From Darksidea phi (Eukaryota; Ascomycota; Dothideomycetes; Pleosporales; Lentitheciaceae), in contig JASJFT010000426.1 of NCBI GenBank assembly GCA_030770425.1, forward strand, positions 1-16,165: 16,165 bases of DNA, written 5' to 3'. The position numbers and the translations under genes are program-made. Positions 1-11,234 of this stretch are shown piece by piece (the stretch's first letter is position 1; each line of letters opens with the position of its first letter). A model generated the notes under the pieces. That model saw only the letters and a list, made by a program, of their open reading frames with translations. It made no database searches and was not told the origin of the DNA.

Positions 1-115
1 CCCCCCCAAACAACACCCCCCTTGGGCGGTCCCCCCCGGCCCACCACCCAAATTCTGGGCCAAACACGGGGCCCCCCCCCCCCCACCAAAAAAAAAAAAA
101 AAAAAAAAAAAAAAA
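1..115. other. Low-complexity contig end (C runs then A run)
   Basis: The first 115 bases are runs of C, short CA- and GG-containing stretches, and a pure A run at about 86-115. CA dinucleotides are common here, unlike the next 16 kb, so this piece did not share the RIP history of its neighbour. It is not a telomere array: no CCCTAA-type unit repeats. An assembly or sequencing artefact at a contig end is the simplest reading; a genuine homopolymer-rich junction cannot be excluded. Confidence 0.6.
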
Positions 116-509
116 CTAAGCTTAAAGTTTTTCTTATAAATAGTTAATAGATTATTCTAATATATATAAGTTCGTATATATAAGTTATAGTAGAAAATAG
201 ATACTTAGTTATAGAAATTCTAGATAATTAATATAAATTTCGTACGTTTACGCGAATATAGACCTTATAATATTTACTTTTATTAGAAGAAATAATATAA
301 AATACCCCTAGCCTACTATATTAAGAATAAGGAAATATTTCGGAATTATTACGACTAATATAATTAGTAAATATAAGATATTCTTTAGTTTTACAAGAAA
401 CTATAGAGGAAGGAAGGTATAACTTAGAAAGATTCTAAGCTAATACTAATATAGCTAAATACTAAATCTAGAATAACCTCTAAGTTAAAGGTTTAGAGAG
501 GGGAGATAG
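116..509. other. AT-rich RIP-mutated sequence, no gene recognised
   Basis: This 394-bp stretch is strongly TA-rich with one surviving CA (394-395). It lies just beyond the 3' end of the minus-strand LTR X. If the W element had simply continued through X, the C-terminal half of RT should be readable here on the minus strand. I translated that strand and do not see it. A 12-bp direct repeat at 161-172 and 175-186 is ordinary AT low complexity. Origin unknown. Confidence 0.5.
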
Positions 510-934
510 TATTATAAATTATATATAAACTATAGAATAATAGCTAATAGGAATACCTAAGATAGAACCTATTATAGGTTCTAATAAGGAATATAATACG
601 GACCTTATAATTAGAGAATAGAAAGTTATATAATAAATCTATAGATTTATAAGTCTTAGTAAATATAGATTCTATAGATCTATAAATCTATAGATTAGTA
701 GATTTATAGGAACGTAGAGTTATAAATCCTATAGATCTAAGGAAACTAAATTAATATATAATAACTATAAATCTCCTAGATAGTTTTTCTTTATAGTTAA
801 TTCGAATCTAGATTAATCCTTATCTATTAACGTAATTAAACTATTACTAACTTATTTCTACTTCTTCTTTTCTATCTTAAGTATAAACCCTAAACGAGGC
901 TAAGTAACCTATTAGGTCTAGACCCTATTTAATA
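510..934 (-). repeat. LTR X, left copy (minus strand)
   Basis: This is a 425-bp inverted copy of 11549-11976. Read on the minus strand it begins TATTAAAT and ends TTTATAATA. Before RIP this would be TGTTA at the start and TAACA at the end, the classic inverted terminal bases of an LTR. The middle is rich in short AGATCTATAAATC-like palindromic words. It abuts the truncated W reverse transcriptase at 935, in the same reading orientation. Flanking 5-mers (gatag, atata) do not form a target duplication, so it is not a cleanly inserted solo LTR in its present setting. It is more mutated than the right copy: CCGG and CCCCG there correspond to CTAG and CCCTA here. Confidence 0.75.
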
Positions 935-2689
935 ATATAATCGTAATTCGGTAGTATCTTTCTTAGGTACGAAGAGAACCGGGTATCCTATAGATAAATT
1001 TAAATATTAAATATATTTTTTTATAAGGTTCTCTTTAAGGTATTTTATTATAATCTTTTCTTCTTCCTTAGTTAACTTATAGATTAGTTCGAATCCTAGA
1101 GTTTTTCCTTCCTATAATAGAATTATATAATCCTAGGGCTAATATTAGAGTAGGCTTTCCTTAGGTTCTATAAATAATTCTTCCTATTCCTTATAACGTT
1201 CTAGGATATTATTATTTTCTTCTTAAGTTATACCTAGATTCTATTATAGAAATAATACCTATTAATTTATCTATTAAATTTAAGAGTCGGCTTCTTATAG
1301 CTATAGTATTTCTAGGATTATATCCTAGTCTTCTAATATTTTAATTATATTAAATATTTCGTTTTCCTTTTCCTATTCCTATAGGCTAAGTTTACCTTTA
1401 GTTTCGTATATTATAGATTCGTTAAATAGTTCTCCTTTAATAGTATATATAATACTAGGGTATCGTTTCTTTTACTAAGGAATTTTCTTTCGTTTAATAA
1501 AATCCTTACTAATAAAGTTTCGAGTAGCTCCGCTATTAATTAAAGTAGTAATTCTTTTTCCTTAGTAGGTTCCTTAGAGGTAGATATAGTCTTATCCTCT
1601 AGTTCCTTAGATTCTTATTTTCTTAGGCTAATATTTTATATTAATCTTAGTCTAGACGTACTTTAGATATTTATTCTCTAGGTATTTATACTATAGTCTT
1701 TCTAAAATATAGTTTAATAGTAAAAGTAATCCTAGTATAATTTATATATATTCTTTTTATTATTAATTCTTGGATTATTACTATCTATATACTACTTCTA
1801 GTATAACTACTTAGGTAATCCTTTTATTATAGTTCTTTACTAGGTAGTAGTTATTTTTCTATTTTACTCTCTTATAGAGTCGATATTCTTTCTATATATA
1901 TAAGATCTATATAATCTTAAAGTATACTAGATATCTTATTTTATATTATAGGTCGTTCTTTAGATTAACCTTATATCTCTAATCGTTATATTTTATAGAG
2001 GTCGTTCTTATAGAAATCTATTATTTAATTACTATATACTATAATTATTCTTTATTAACTATTTTTATAATATATCGTATCTTCTTTTAAGTTTTTTAAT
2101 TAGGTATAAGGTCTATAATAATAAAATTCTATTTAACCTATTATTTAAAGTCTTTAAATAGTTAGTATATTAAATAAGATTTAAACTATTTCTTATAAAT
2201 CTCTTATATTATTATAGATATTATAGTTTTTTCTATAAATTATAAGACTTAAGTATAAGTTATATTAAGTTCTAATACTAGTCCTATTTCTTCTTTAGAT
2301 AGTTAAATTATTTATAGATATTTAATATTTTTATATATTATAACTAGATTTTTATCTTCTAGTTCTAAGGACTTATTACTATTATTAACTATTTATAATA
2401 GTATATTTAGGGTATTATTAAAGTCTTCCTACTCTATAGATAAGCCTTTCTTAGGTACTTCTTCTTATACTTTTAGTAAGAATAAAACTCTCCTCTAAGA
2501 CTCCTAAGTTATAGCTACCTATTATTTCTATAATTAATAGCTAGTATTTAACTTAGCTTTATAGTATATCTTATACTAGTTATATATATAAGTCGTCTAA
2601 TATATAGTATTATACTCTTATATTATAGCTACTCTATTCTTTTTACCCTATTAAGTATATTAGGATTTTTCTTTTCTTAGACCTAATTT

Positions 2690-2731
2690 ATAATCTTTTA
2701 CTAGGTATTCTTACTTCTTATACTTAAAGTA
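2690..2731 (-). other. Fossil gag zinc knuckle of W (CCHC to YYYY)
   Basis: Minus-strand translation gives YFKYKKQEYLVKDY. The four Y residues fall exactly at the ligand positions of CX2CX4HX4C. TGT/TGC to TAT/TAC and CAC/CAT to TAC/TAT are the changes RIP makes, so the original nucleocapsid knuckle is inferred with good confidence. It marks the C-terminal part of gag. Confidence 0.8.
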
Positions 2732-3633
2732 TACTTATTTTTTATAGAGTTCTTATTTTTTAAGATTCTATTTTTCTCTTTTAGGCTCTAAACTAGCCTC
2801 TAGGACTATTAACTCTAGTTTATAGTACTTTTCTTCTTTCTTCTTTTTATAGAATTCGACTTTTTCTTTCTTTTCCTAATTCTAAAGATAGAGGTTATCG
2901 TTAATTTTAATAGTTTATTTAATTATCTCTTATATAGTCTATAGTCTATCTATTCGAATTATTTTATATTAAATATTATCCTTTAATCCCTCGTAGTAGT
3001 ATAATATAAGAGCTACTTCTCTCTATTAAATCTTAATCGCGAGTTATTTAAACTTAGATATATATATAATAGTAGATTTAGTCTACTTAAAGTATATAAT
3101 CTTTTACTCTACTAGTCTTTCTAAATTAATATCTCTAAATATAATATATAATTTATTTTTAAAGTACTTATAACTTAAGAAAATAACTTTAGTTTTATTA
3201 CTTTAATAAGTTTTATTAAGTTATAGTCTTTTATTTAAATAGGTTTTAAATTAAGTAATAACTCTTCCTATAAACTATACTACTATAAATAATACCTTTA
3301 AGATTTTATTAAATAGTTATACCTTATTAAGGTTAAGATAGATTACTATATTAACTAGAAATCTCTTAAACTTAGATTATATTCTATTAAACTTCTCTAA
3401 TTCTTCTAGCTTTAATAACTTTCTTATATATCTCTTTAATTCTTCTATTAATATTATAATTTATACTTTTAATATATCTTTTTATTTCTTAAATATATAC
3501 TAGTTCTTAATAACTCTTTTAAAGTTTTTTATAGTTATACTACCTTTTAGAGAACTAAATTCCCTATAGCTTTCTATCTCTAAGGGTTCGACCTAAGTTA
3601 ATAGCTACGCCGCTTTACTTTATTAGGTTTCTT

Positions 3634-3638
3634 CTTCT
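3634..3638. repeat. Target-site duplication of Z, left (cttct)
   Basis: The five bases before the 5' LTR are cttct; the five after the 3' LTR (11503-11507) are ctcct. They differ by one C/T transition. A 5-bp duplication is normal for Ty3/gypsy integration, so these mark a genuine insertion event of the full-length element. Confidence 0.7.
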
Positions 3639-3906
3639 TATTACGGCCCGTTCCCTAGGTAATCTAGTTATTTTACTTATTTCCTATTTTGGTTAGTAGA
3701 TTAGGTAATCCCGAGGATTAGCTTAATAGTTAATTAGTTTATTTAGCGCGCTAAGCCCTATTCGGGTATAAGAACCCTTTATTCTTATACCCTTATAGTA
3801 CTATCTTAGAATAGCTTTAATATACTAATTCTACTATTAGTTAATTAAAAGGCTATCTTAGCTATTATAACTTCTAGTTAATTATACTTAGTCCTAGGGT
3901 CTTATA
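3639..3906 (+). repeat. 5' LTR of Z
   Basis: Exactly 268 bp, as are the 3' LTR and the LTR at 14647. It starts TATTACGG and ends TCTTATA, matching an original TG...CA after RIP. This is the least mutated copy: it keeps CGGCCCG at 3644-3650 and CGCG at 3747-3750, where the others show TA. It also keeps one rare TG at 3690-3691. Promoter and polyadenylation signals cannot be assigned after this much mutation. Confidence 0.9.
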
Positions 3907-4190
3907 TTATTCTAAGATCTCTAACTTTTAGCCGGAGACGGTAGCTAAATATTAACCCCCCTAAAATCCCTAGAGGTCTATAGTACTTAGGGTAGATAGC
4001 GCGCGGCGCTTCCTTAGATAAGCCTTAAAACTAACTACTTTAAGCCCTAATATTACTAGAGCGTCTAGTACCTTTCTTAAAGAGAAGGGACCTATAAAAG
4101 TATTATATAGGGTTAGACCTATATTTTAAATCCTATAACTAACTTATCTTTATATAATTAACTAAATCGCTAAATTAGTATAATAATAAG
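3907..4190 (+). other. Z leader (primer-binding region and 5' untranslated sequence)
   Basis: This lies between the 5' LTR and the first readable gag codons and is shared with the second copy at 14915-15101. The primer-binding site should start at or near 3907 (ttattctaagatct), but I do not recognise a tRNA complement; RIP would have altered it. It contains the GC-rich relic gcgcgcggcgct (3999-4010), which reads gtacgtagtact in the other copy. No gene is seen. Confidence 0.6.
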
Positions 4191-6400
4191 ATAGTAGACT
4201 TTCTAGACTAAGTAGACCCTTCGAAGCCGCCTTCCCGTAAGGCCTCCTTATAAAAGAAAGATAAAGAAAAGGAAAAGGCCCTAAACTAAGTCTTAAGTAG
4301 AATAAGAAGTATACGAGCTTAGACTAGGTCTTAGAGCTAGACTAGAAGTAAGATATCCTCCTCTAAAGAGAAAGCGTACTAGTAAAAGCTAGTCGAGGCC
4401 TATAAACTAATCCCCTTAAAGGTATTCGTTAATAAAGATATATATATTAACCCCTAGACCCTTAAGACTATCTTCCTTCCTTAAGAGAAGAGTATAAGTA
4501 AAGATAGTCTCGAAGAGAAGATTGATAAGTACGCTAAAAGGGTTAAATTACTTAAAGGAGAAAATAGACTCTAAATCTCCTACCTAATAAATACGAAAGA
4601 ATAGAAAGAACTCCTAGACTATAATATAGTTCGGGATATACTAGCTACCTAGGAGGGGCCCGATCTAATTACTAATATTCTAATAGATAATAATCTCCGT
4701 CTTATTATAGCTAAAAGGCTAGTATATACTATAGGAGTAGATATAGTTAGTAGAAATACCTTTATAAATACTACGGCTAATAAGTTTAACTAATTAGCTA
4801 AGAAAAGGAATAACTATAGAAGGTAAGTTAAAAAGCTATAAGAAGAGCTCTAATAAGCCTAGAGAACCGTAAGTAGGTAGTAGAATTTAGAGGAAGATCT
4901 TAAGTAGTCCTTCTCCGTAGCTACCTATATTAAGGCCGGACTCGTAGTTCTTTCTTAGTATAACCCTAAGTCTACTCTTAAGACTCTACTATTATAGTAT
5001 AACCCTAATAGTAGATAAGATATAGAGAAGGTAGGACTTCCCTCTATAATAGTATAGCTAAATAGCTTAAATATCGGCCTCTAAAGGACCTCTCTTATTT
5101 ATTATACCCCTCTTTAAACCCCTAGACTCTTAGAAAAGTTCTAGTAGGATTTAATTTAGTACCTAACCTTCTAGTTAAGCTTCTTATAAAAAAAGCTAAC
5201 TATCGAACTAATTATATTTCTAGATCTAATATAGACTCTCTTATCTAATAAGGACCTTTATAAGTATCTATTAAATTTAGAGGTACCGTCCTTTACTATA
5301 AAGAAAATAAAAAATATCTTTACTTCTTATTCTAGCGCCTATTCTATAAGATCCCTATTAGCCTTACTAGAGTTCGTAACTATTACCTTAGGTAACGGAA
5401 TATAGGTCCTTATTTAGAAGGAGGATATTATAGAGAACTACTAAAGTAACTCTCTATAAACCTTTAGCTTCTAAAAGACTATATCCTATCTCGACCCTAT
5501 CTTATTTAAGAATAACGAAGAGTCTAAACTAAAGAACTAGCTCTATAATATAAAATAGAAACTTACTATTAATAAGAATTAGTACGTACGAGAAACCTCT
5601 TAGTAGATAGCTAAGATTCGTTAAGTTTATATTATATCCTAACTAGTAGGCCCGATAAAAGACTATATTTAGATATAGCTAAATTCTAGAAAAGAAGAAG
5701 TAAACTTTATATCTAATATAAACCTATTAGAATATATTAAGAAACGCTATAAAGATCCCTATATAAAGAAGAAGATAAAAGTTAAATTCTACTAACTACG
5801 TATAAACGTATTTAACGAAGTTAGTAACTTTATTAAGAATTTTAAGCGTCTAGTAATAGAGGCCTATCTACTTTACTATTAGTAGAACGAAGAATTTATA
5901 GATAAGCTCTACTTCGAGCTAAGAAATAAGGTAGATTTATTTAATAATAGTAATTTTACCTTTAGTAAGCTCTATAAATACGCGACTTTAGTTAATAGGA
6001 TATTACTTAAGAATAACTAGTACTAAAAGGTCCGGCTTATCTAAAGTAACCGATTAGTTATCTTTAAGAGAAAGTAGTCGACCGTAAGTAGACCCTTTTT
6101 TAATAAGTTAGAAAAGAGGTCTATTTATTTTAAAGACGCCCTTAAGCTTTATAACTACTCTTTTAAGAAGTATAAGAAGTAAGACCGTTATTTTAATTAT
6201 AGGAAAAGGAATAAATAGTAAGACTACCCTAACTACGTCGTATATAAGGTAATATAAAATATTATAGAAGTAGAAGTTAATACTACCTTCCCTAATAATT
6301 CTAAGAAAGGAGCTTATTTAGACTCCCTATATAAAGAGGAAAGTAGTTTAGAGTATAACTCTAACGCCTCCTCTATAGTATTAAAAAATAAAAGCTATTA
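4191..6400 (+). pseudogene. gag of element Z, RIP-destroyed
   Basis: The frame whose codons start at positions divisible by 3 reads as one long gag. A likely start is the ATA (former ATG) at 4191, though 4152 is possible. The N-terminal half is charged and lysine/glutamate-rich with a probable coiled-coil stretch around 4790-4900. A capsid-like domain spans about 5520-6010, with words such as NINLLEYIKKRYKDPYIKKK, FNEVSNFIKNFKRL and FIDKLYFELRNKV. A degenerate zinc knuckle (DRYFNYRKRNK..DYPN, 6183-6233) follows, with Y where C is expected; its third and fourth ligands are not spaced canonically. Gag would have formed the particle shell and bound the RNA genome. The original stop cannot be identified because real stops and RIP-made stops look alike. 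Pol lies in the -1 frame. Confidence 0.8.
6383..6389 (+). promoter_or_regulatory. Candidate fossil -1 frameshift slippery site between gag and pol
   Basis: In the gag frame the bases parse as A AAA AAT, followed by A. The T is followed by A, so it can be a RIP product of C (CA to TA). The original would then be A AAA AAC, a classic retroviral-type slippery heptamer. Gag motifs upstream (6183 and earlier) are in frame 0, and protease/RT motifs downstream (6551 onward) are in the frame reached by a -1 slip. Position and phase agree; any downstream pseudoknot is not judged. Confidence 0.5.
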
Positions 6401-9400
6401 GAGGAGGGCTCCTTCCTAATAGCCTATATAGGAGTAATTAAACCCCTTAATTATTAATAGCTTATTAAGATATCGTAGCTTATTAATTTAAAATTATTTA
6501 CGCTCCCTATTTAACTTATAGTAAATAGCCTAGCTATATAGCTAAGGGGATTAGTAGATAATAGTACTAGTATATACCTATTAGTCTACTCTAAATATTT
6601 AAAGATAGTAAAGAAAAAGCTAAAGCCCGTCTTTTATTAACTAAAGAAACCGATTCCCCTTAACGGGTTTAATAGGAAATACGATTACTTAATTAATATA
6701 GCTATCTAAGCTAATCTATTAATCTAGAGAAAGAATATATCTACCTAGTTCCTCTTCTATAAGCTTAGATATTACGATATAATACTTAAAAGAAAATTCT
6801 TCGAGTAAATCTAGTCCTTAATCGACTATTATAACTAGACTTTATATTAGCTAGATAATACTCTAAAGTAGATAAAATATAACCTAACTACTATAGGGAA
6901 GCTAGATCTAAAGCTAAACCTAGAATACTAGGACGATACTTTATATCGTAACGACCTAATTAATTAGTAGATTAAAGTATAGAAGAAGGCCCGTTTACTT
7001 AAAAAGAATCTAATACTTAGTTCGGAGATTTTAATTAAAGCCCTTATAATTCTTTAGAAGGAGGCCTACGAGTCCGCCGAAGTCCTACTATAGATAATAA
7101 AGGACTAATAAACTACTTCTAAGGAAATATAGAGGAACGCGGATAGTAATACTAATAATAGTTTAAGGGATATTAAATCTAAGAAAAGCTAATAAGGTCG
7201 TCAAAAAAATAATAAGAAGAAAAAGAAAGTAATATCTATCCTTAATAACCTACTAGGGTAGACTACTAGTAATAAGTTTAATATATATTTTCTTAAGCCT
7301 CTTAAGATATAGAAGCTCGTAGATAAGAAAGAAGTTATACTAGAAGCTACTAGCCTATATAAAGTTAACTTATTAATTAGAGATAGATAGTTAAAAGACT
7401 TAGTAGAAGACTTAGTAGAATAGAACGTATAAGATATAATAGTAGAAAAGCTCCCTTATAAAGGTTATATAGGAGCTATCCTAGACTACTTCTTTAAGGT
7501 TAACTTAGATAAGTTACCCTCTAGAAGGGAGAGTATCGACTATAAAATTACCCTTAAGGATAATATAAGTAAGTTTAGTATAAACCTACTTTATAATATA
7601 TCTCTCGAATATCTAAAACTATTAAAAGCTTACTTAGAAGAGTATCTAAAAAAGGGCTTTATTATAACTAGTAACGTTAACTTTACCTCGCCCGTTCTAT
7701 TCGTTAAGAAGCTAAGAGGGGGGTAGAGGTTCTACGTTAACTACTAAAAAATTAATATAGTTATAAAGAAAGACGTTACGACTATCTCCTTAATTAAGAA
7801 GATATTAATATAACTCTCTAAAGTAAAGATCTTTACTAAGCTAGATATATATTAAGTCTTTTATTATATTAGGTTAGACCCTAATATAGAAGACCTTATA
7901 ACTTTTAAAATATAATATAGAAATTATAAATACTATATTTTACCTTTTAGGCTATATAATAGGCTAGTAACCTTTTAGCGCTATATTAATTAAGTACTTA
8001 AGAACGAAATCGACGAGATCTATATAGTCTATATAAATAATATCTTAATCTACTTAAAGGACCCCCTTAAGTATAAGAAATATATAAGTAAAATTCTAAA
8101 TAAGTTTAAGAAGGCTAGACTATAGGTCGATATTAAAAAGAGTAAGTTTATAGTTACTAAGGTAAAGTTTTTAAATTTTATTATTAGTACTAAAGGGATC
8201 TATATAGACCCCGATAAGATAGTAGCTATTAGAGACTAGAAGAAACCTATAACCTTAAAAGAGCTATAAGCTTATCTAGGCTTCTATAACTACTACTATA
8301 AGTAGCTAAAAGACTATAGTCGTATAGTCTACCCGCTTATCTAACTACTATAAAAGGGAAAATTCCGTACCTTCGGACCTAAAGAGTAAGTTATATTTAA
8401 GAAAAGTAAGGTATTATTATATTCGGATATTATTATAAGATATTACTTATCCTATTATAGGACTTGTATAGAAACCGACGTAAGCGACGGTATTCTAGTA
8501 GGTACCTTTATATAGCTTTAAGATAATAGAACCTAGCGACCTATAGTCTACTTTATAAAGACGATAAAGTCTATAGAAATAAACTACGAGATCTATAATA
8601 AAGAGATACTCGCGGTTATAAGAGGTTTAAATAAATAAAGAGCTTAGCTTATAAGATTATAACTAAATAAATCCTTCTAAGTTATTACTAATTATTAGGT
8701 ACTAGAATATTTCTTAACTAAATACGAACTAACCCCGCGATAGGCTTACTAAGCTAAGAAGCTCGTAGACTACTACTATACTATTTATTACTACCCTAGG
8801 ACTACTAATATTATTACGGATACTCTCTCTTAAAAATAGAAGGAGTTAAAAATTTAGAAGGAAAAAGATAAAGTTATTAAGACTTATATCTTTATCCCCT
8901 CTAAATAGACCTTTACTACGATAGCTACCTTAATAGCTACTACTAATACTTAGGATCCCGAGTATAAAATTAAAGCTTATTCTTATTTACTTCTTAACTA
9001 TATACTTTACGAAAATCGTATATATACTATACTTAAACTAAAGTAAGAATTAGTCTATTAAAGATATAAGTACCTATTCTTAACCCTATCTAGACTCCTC
9101 CTTTAAAAAGAGAAGTTAGTAGTACCTAAAGTAGAGTTTCTTAAGACCTATCTTATCTAGGTAGTATATATTATATAGATTACTACTTACCTAGATATAA
9201 AGAAAACTATTAGGCTTCTAAGAAACCTATACTATTAGGGTATAATAAATAAGAATATAAAACGTTATATAAGGAACTATAAGTAGTACTAATAGAGTTA
9301 TAAGTTTTAAGATAAGACTCTAGATCTCCTTAAACTACTCCCTATACCTAAGAGGGTATAGAAAGATATCTCTATAGACTTTAAAAGCTTCCTAAAGAAC

Positions 9401-10261
9401 TATAAGGAATATAATAATATATTCGTAGTAATATATAAATTATTAAAATGTACTTTCTTATTACCCTACTTTAAGACTACTACTACTAAAAACGCGGCTA
9501 CTCTCTACTATATATATATATAGTAAGTCTTTAGTCCCCTACGTATTATAGTTTTAAATTAAGACCTATAGTTTATATTAGGCTTTATAAAAGAATTATA
9601 TAGACTTATAGAAATTAGCTAGTTATTATCTACGACCTACTATCTATAGACTAATAGTAATATAGAAGTTTTTAATTAATAGCTAAACTAATAATTACGT
9701 CCCTTTATAAACTTCTATTAGGATAACTAGTCCGATCTCCTATCTAGTATAGACTAGGTCTAGGTAATTCTTTTATATAATATAATAGAATTCTTTCTAT
9801 TTAAGATTAAATTCGGCTATAAGACTTATTATTACTAGGACTAGTAAGAACGCGTCCGTAAACCCTTCGAATTACTAGACGATATAACTATATAGGTAGC
9901 CTAAGAGTTCGTAAAAATCTAAACTAATATAGTTTAATAGGTTCGCGACTACGTCTAAGTTAATATCGTAGTAGCTTAGAAAGCCTAGAGCCGATAAGCT
10001 AATAAAAAATACTACCCCCTAGATTTTAACGTAGAAGATTAAGTCTATATTATATCTAAGGGATTTACTACCTTAAGACTAAGTCTAAAATTAGACTAGT
10101 AAATATACGAATCTTATCTTATTATCGGCTAAAGGTATAGCTCTTATATAGTCTAGTTACCCCCTTATATAAAGATATATAATATTTTTTACGTAGATAG
10201 ATTACGTAAAGTTATATAAGATTTATTACTTAGTTAAGTACTTCCCGAAGAACTAGCTATA

Positions 10262-10450
10262 GAAGTAAATAGGTATCCTAAGTAGCTAGTAGCCCGTATC
10301 CTTAATAGCTAAATTATTTATAGTAAGCTCTACTATTAAACGAAATAGGTAGGCTACGACCCGGACCTAATCTATTACCTAGTAAGTAATTTTATAAATA
10401 CGACTTAAAAAGTAAAAGAATTCTATAATAAGTACCCTAATAAGCTAGGC
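10262..10450 (+). other. Chromodomain at the pol C-terminus of Z
   Basis: Translation shows LVARILNS, then SKLYY.TK.VGYDPD, YYLVSNF, and KVKEFYNKYPNK. These are the successive blocks of the chromodomain found after integrase in fungal chromoviruses. The W residues of the aromatic cage read as stops or other residues after TGG to TAG. In live relatives this domain is known to direct integration to heterochromatin, which would fit a nest of elements such as this one. Confidence 0.85.
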
Positions 10451-10585
10451 TTATCTAAACGGCTAGTCTAGTAGCTAGAAGCTATATTATAAGATAAGTT
10501 CCTTAGCCCCTAGTTAGAAGATAAGGTACTAGTTAAGATAGAAACTTAGAAAAATTACCGATACTAAGTATAGGCCCCTACCCTC

Positions 10586-10830
10586 TATAGTCTACCGAAA
10601 CGGGTAGCGTAATACCTAGAGCTTAGGGTAATTACCCCTAGGCTTAGGGTATCTTTCTCCTATAGTCTACTAAAATAGGTAGCGTATAGCCTAGAGCTTA
10701 TAGTAATTACCCCTAAGTTTAGAATACCTCTTCTTTATAACCTACTAAAATAGATAACGTAATACCTAAAGTCTATAGTAACTACCCCTGAGCTTAAAGT
10801 ACCCCTCTATAGCCTTACTTTACTACGGGT
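10586..10830 (+). repeat. 75-bp tandem repeat, about 3.3 copies, in frame with pol
   Basis: Units start with tatag/tataa followed by a CTAC-like word at 10586, 10661 and 10736, a spacing of exactly 75 bp. A fourth, partial and diverged unit begins at 10808, 3 bp early. In the pol frame each unit translates to 25 residues resembling YSLPKRVA.YLELRVITP. The period is divisible by three and the frame is that of the chromodomain, so this may be a repetitive C-terminal protein tail. A noncoding minisatellite in the 3' internal region is the alternative. Confidence 0.75.
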
Positions 10831-10849
10831 AGGAATACGGGAGGAGTAA

Positions 10850-11234
10850 GTCTTACCTCTTAGTAGGGCTACGCGTATATAACTTCTAGGTAATATAGAA
10901 AATTAAGTTACTAGCGTCCTCTTATATATTTTATAACGCCCTTTAGATATACTAAGTATATTACGTAGTATATATATTAGAAAAATATTTTTTAGACGAT
11001 AATTTATATAGTAAAATAAGTAGATATACGTAGGGCTATATAACATTAATATACTCTAAGAACGATTTAGAGAATATTAGTTAAATTATTTTTCGAGTAG
11101 GGAGTAATAGATATAGGTATCTATCTACCTCTTCTATTTCTTCTTTTCTCCCCCTCCCTCCCTAAAAGCGTTTTTTCTTAATTATTCGTTTACTAGGCCC
11201 TTAAGGACAAGGCCTTATTCCGAGAGAAAGATAA
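10850..11234 (+). other. Z 3' internal region with candidate polypurine tract
   Basis: No protein family is readable with confidence in this 385-bp stretch between the repeats and the 3' LTR. It has a pyrimidine tract (about 11130-11164, ending ccccctccctccct) and two of the rare surviving CA dinucleotides (11044, 11208). The purine run gagagaaaga at 11222-11231, three bases before the LTR, is the best candidate for the polypurine tract that primes plus-strand synthesis. Confidence 0.45.

Larger units (their letters stand above)
935..3638 (-). pseudogene. Ty3/gypsy gag-protease-RT (5' half), RIP-destroyed, element W
   Basis: Read on the minus strand from right to left, one continuous frame carries a Ty3/gypsy polyprotein. 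A gag capsid region (about 3500-2800) includes words such as FKRFLV, LERLVE and EGLKDN. A zinc knuckle follows (2731-2690), spaced exactly as CX2CX4HX4C with all four ligands now Y. A long linker leads to a retropepsin motif LINSGATR near 1540-1517, where the catalytic D reads N. RT then begins with IGYPVLFVPKKD at about 1000-960. The frame stops abruptly after the RLC block, where LTR X starts, so RT core, RNase H and integrase are missing. The capsid, knuckle, protease and RT blocks sit in the same frame, suggesting a single gag-pol ORF. Stops are TAA or TAG only. The right end is cut by insertion of element Z, and the gag N-terminus may continue in 11503-11548. No function is possible now. 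Confidence 0.85.
6389..10849 (+). pseudogene. pol of element Z: protease, RT, RNase H, integrase, chromodomain
   Basis: One frame stays open, apart from RIP-type stops, for about 4.4 kb. Protease: LVDNSTS at 6551-6571, where the TG to TA rule implies an original DNGAS. RT: PVLFVKKLRGG at 7691-7723, KLDIY near 7840, and the YxDD box reading Y-I-N-N at 8030-8041. The conserved RT C-terminal region follows (LKEL.AYLGFYNYYYK, about 8255-8305). RNase H: IETDVSDGILVG at 8468-8503. Integrase: a zinc-finger remnant RYIRNYK at 9263-9283, then catalytic D at 9377, second D now N at 9557, and E at 9665. Chromodomain: about 10262-10450. Tandem 25-codon repeats follow in the same frame. The 3' end is uncertain. 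The gene would have encoded all enzymes for reverse transcription and integration; it is now inactive. Confidence 0.9.

Noticed and set aside
161..186. 12-bp direct repeat tatatataagtt as a regulatory site
   Set aside because: It is low-complexity AT sequence in a RIP-saturated region; such words occur by chance.
116..509. GIY-YIG-like or RT C-terminal reading on the minus strand
   Set aside because: A few suggestive words appear, but conserved spacing and further motifs are missing.
3907..3925. Assigning a specific tRNA primer-binding site
   Set aside because: The sequence after the 5' LTR does not match a tRNA 3' end that I recognise, and RIP would have changed it.
10586..10830. CRISPR-like array
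   Set aside because: The units are contiguous 75-bp tandem repeats without unique spacers, and the setting is a fungal retrotransposon.
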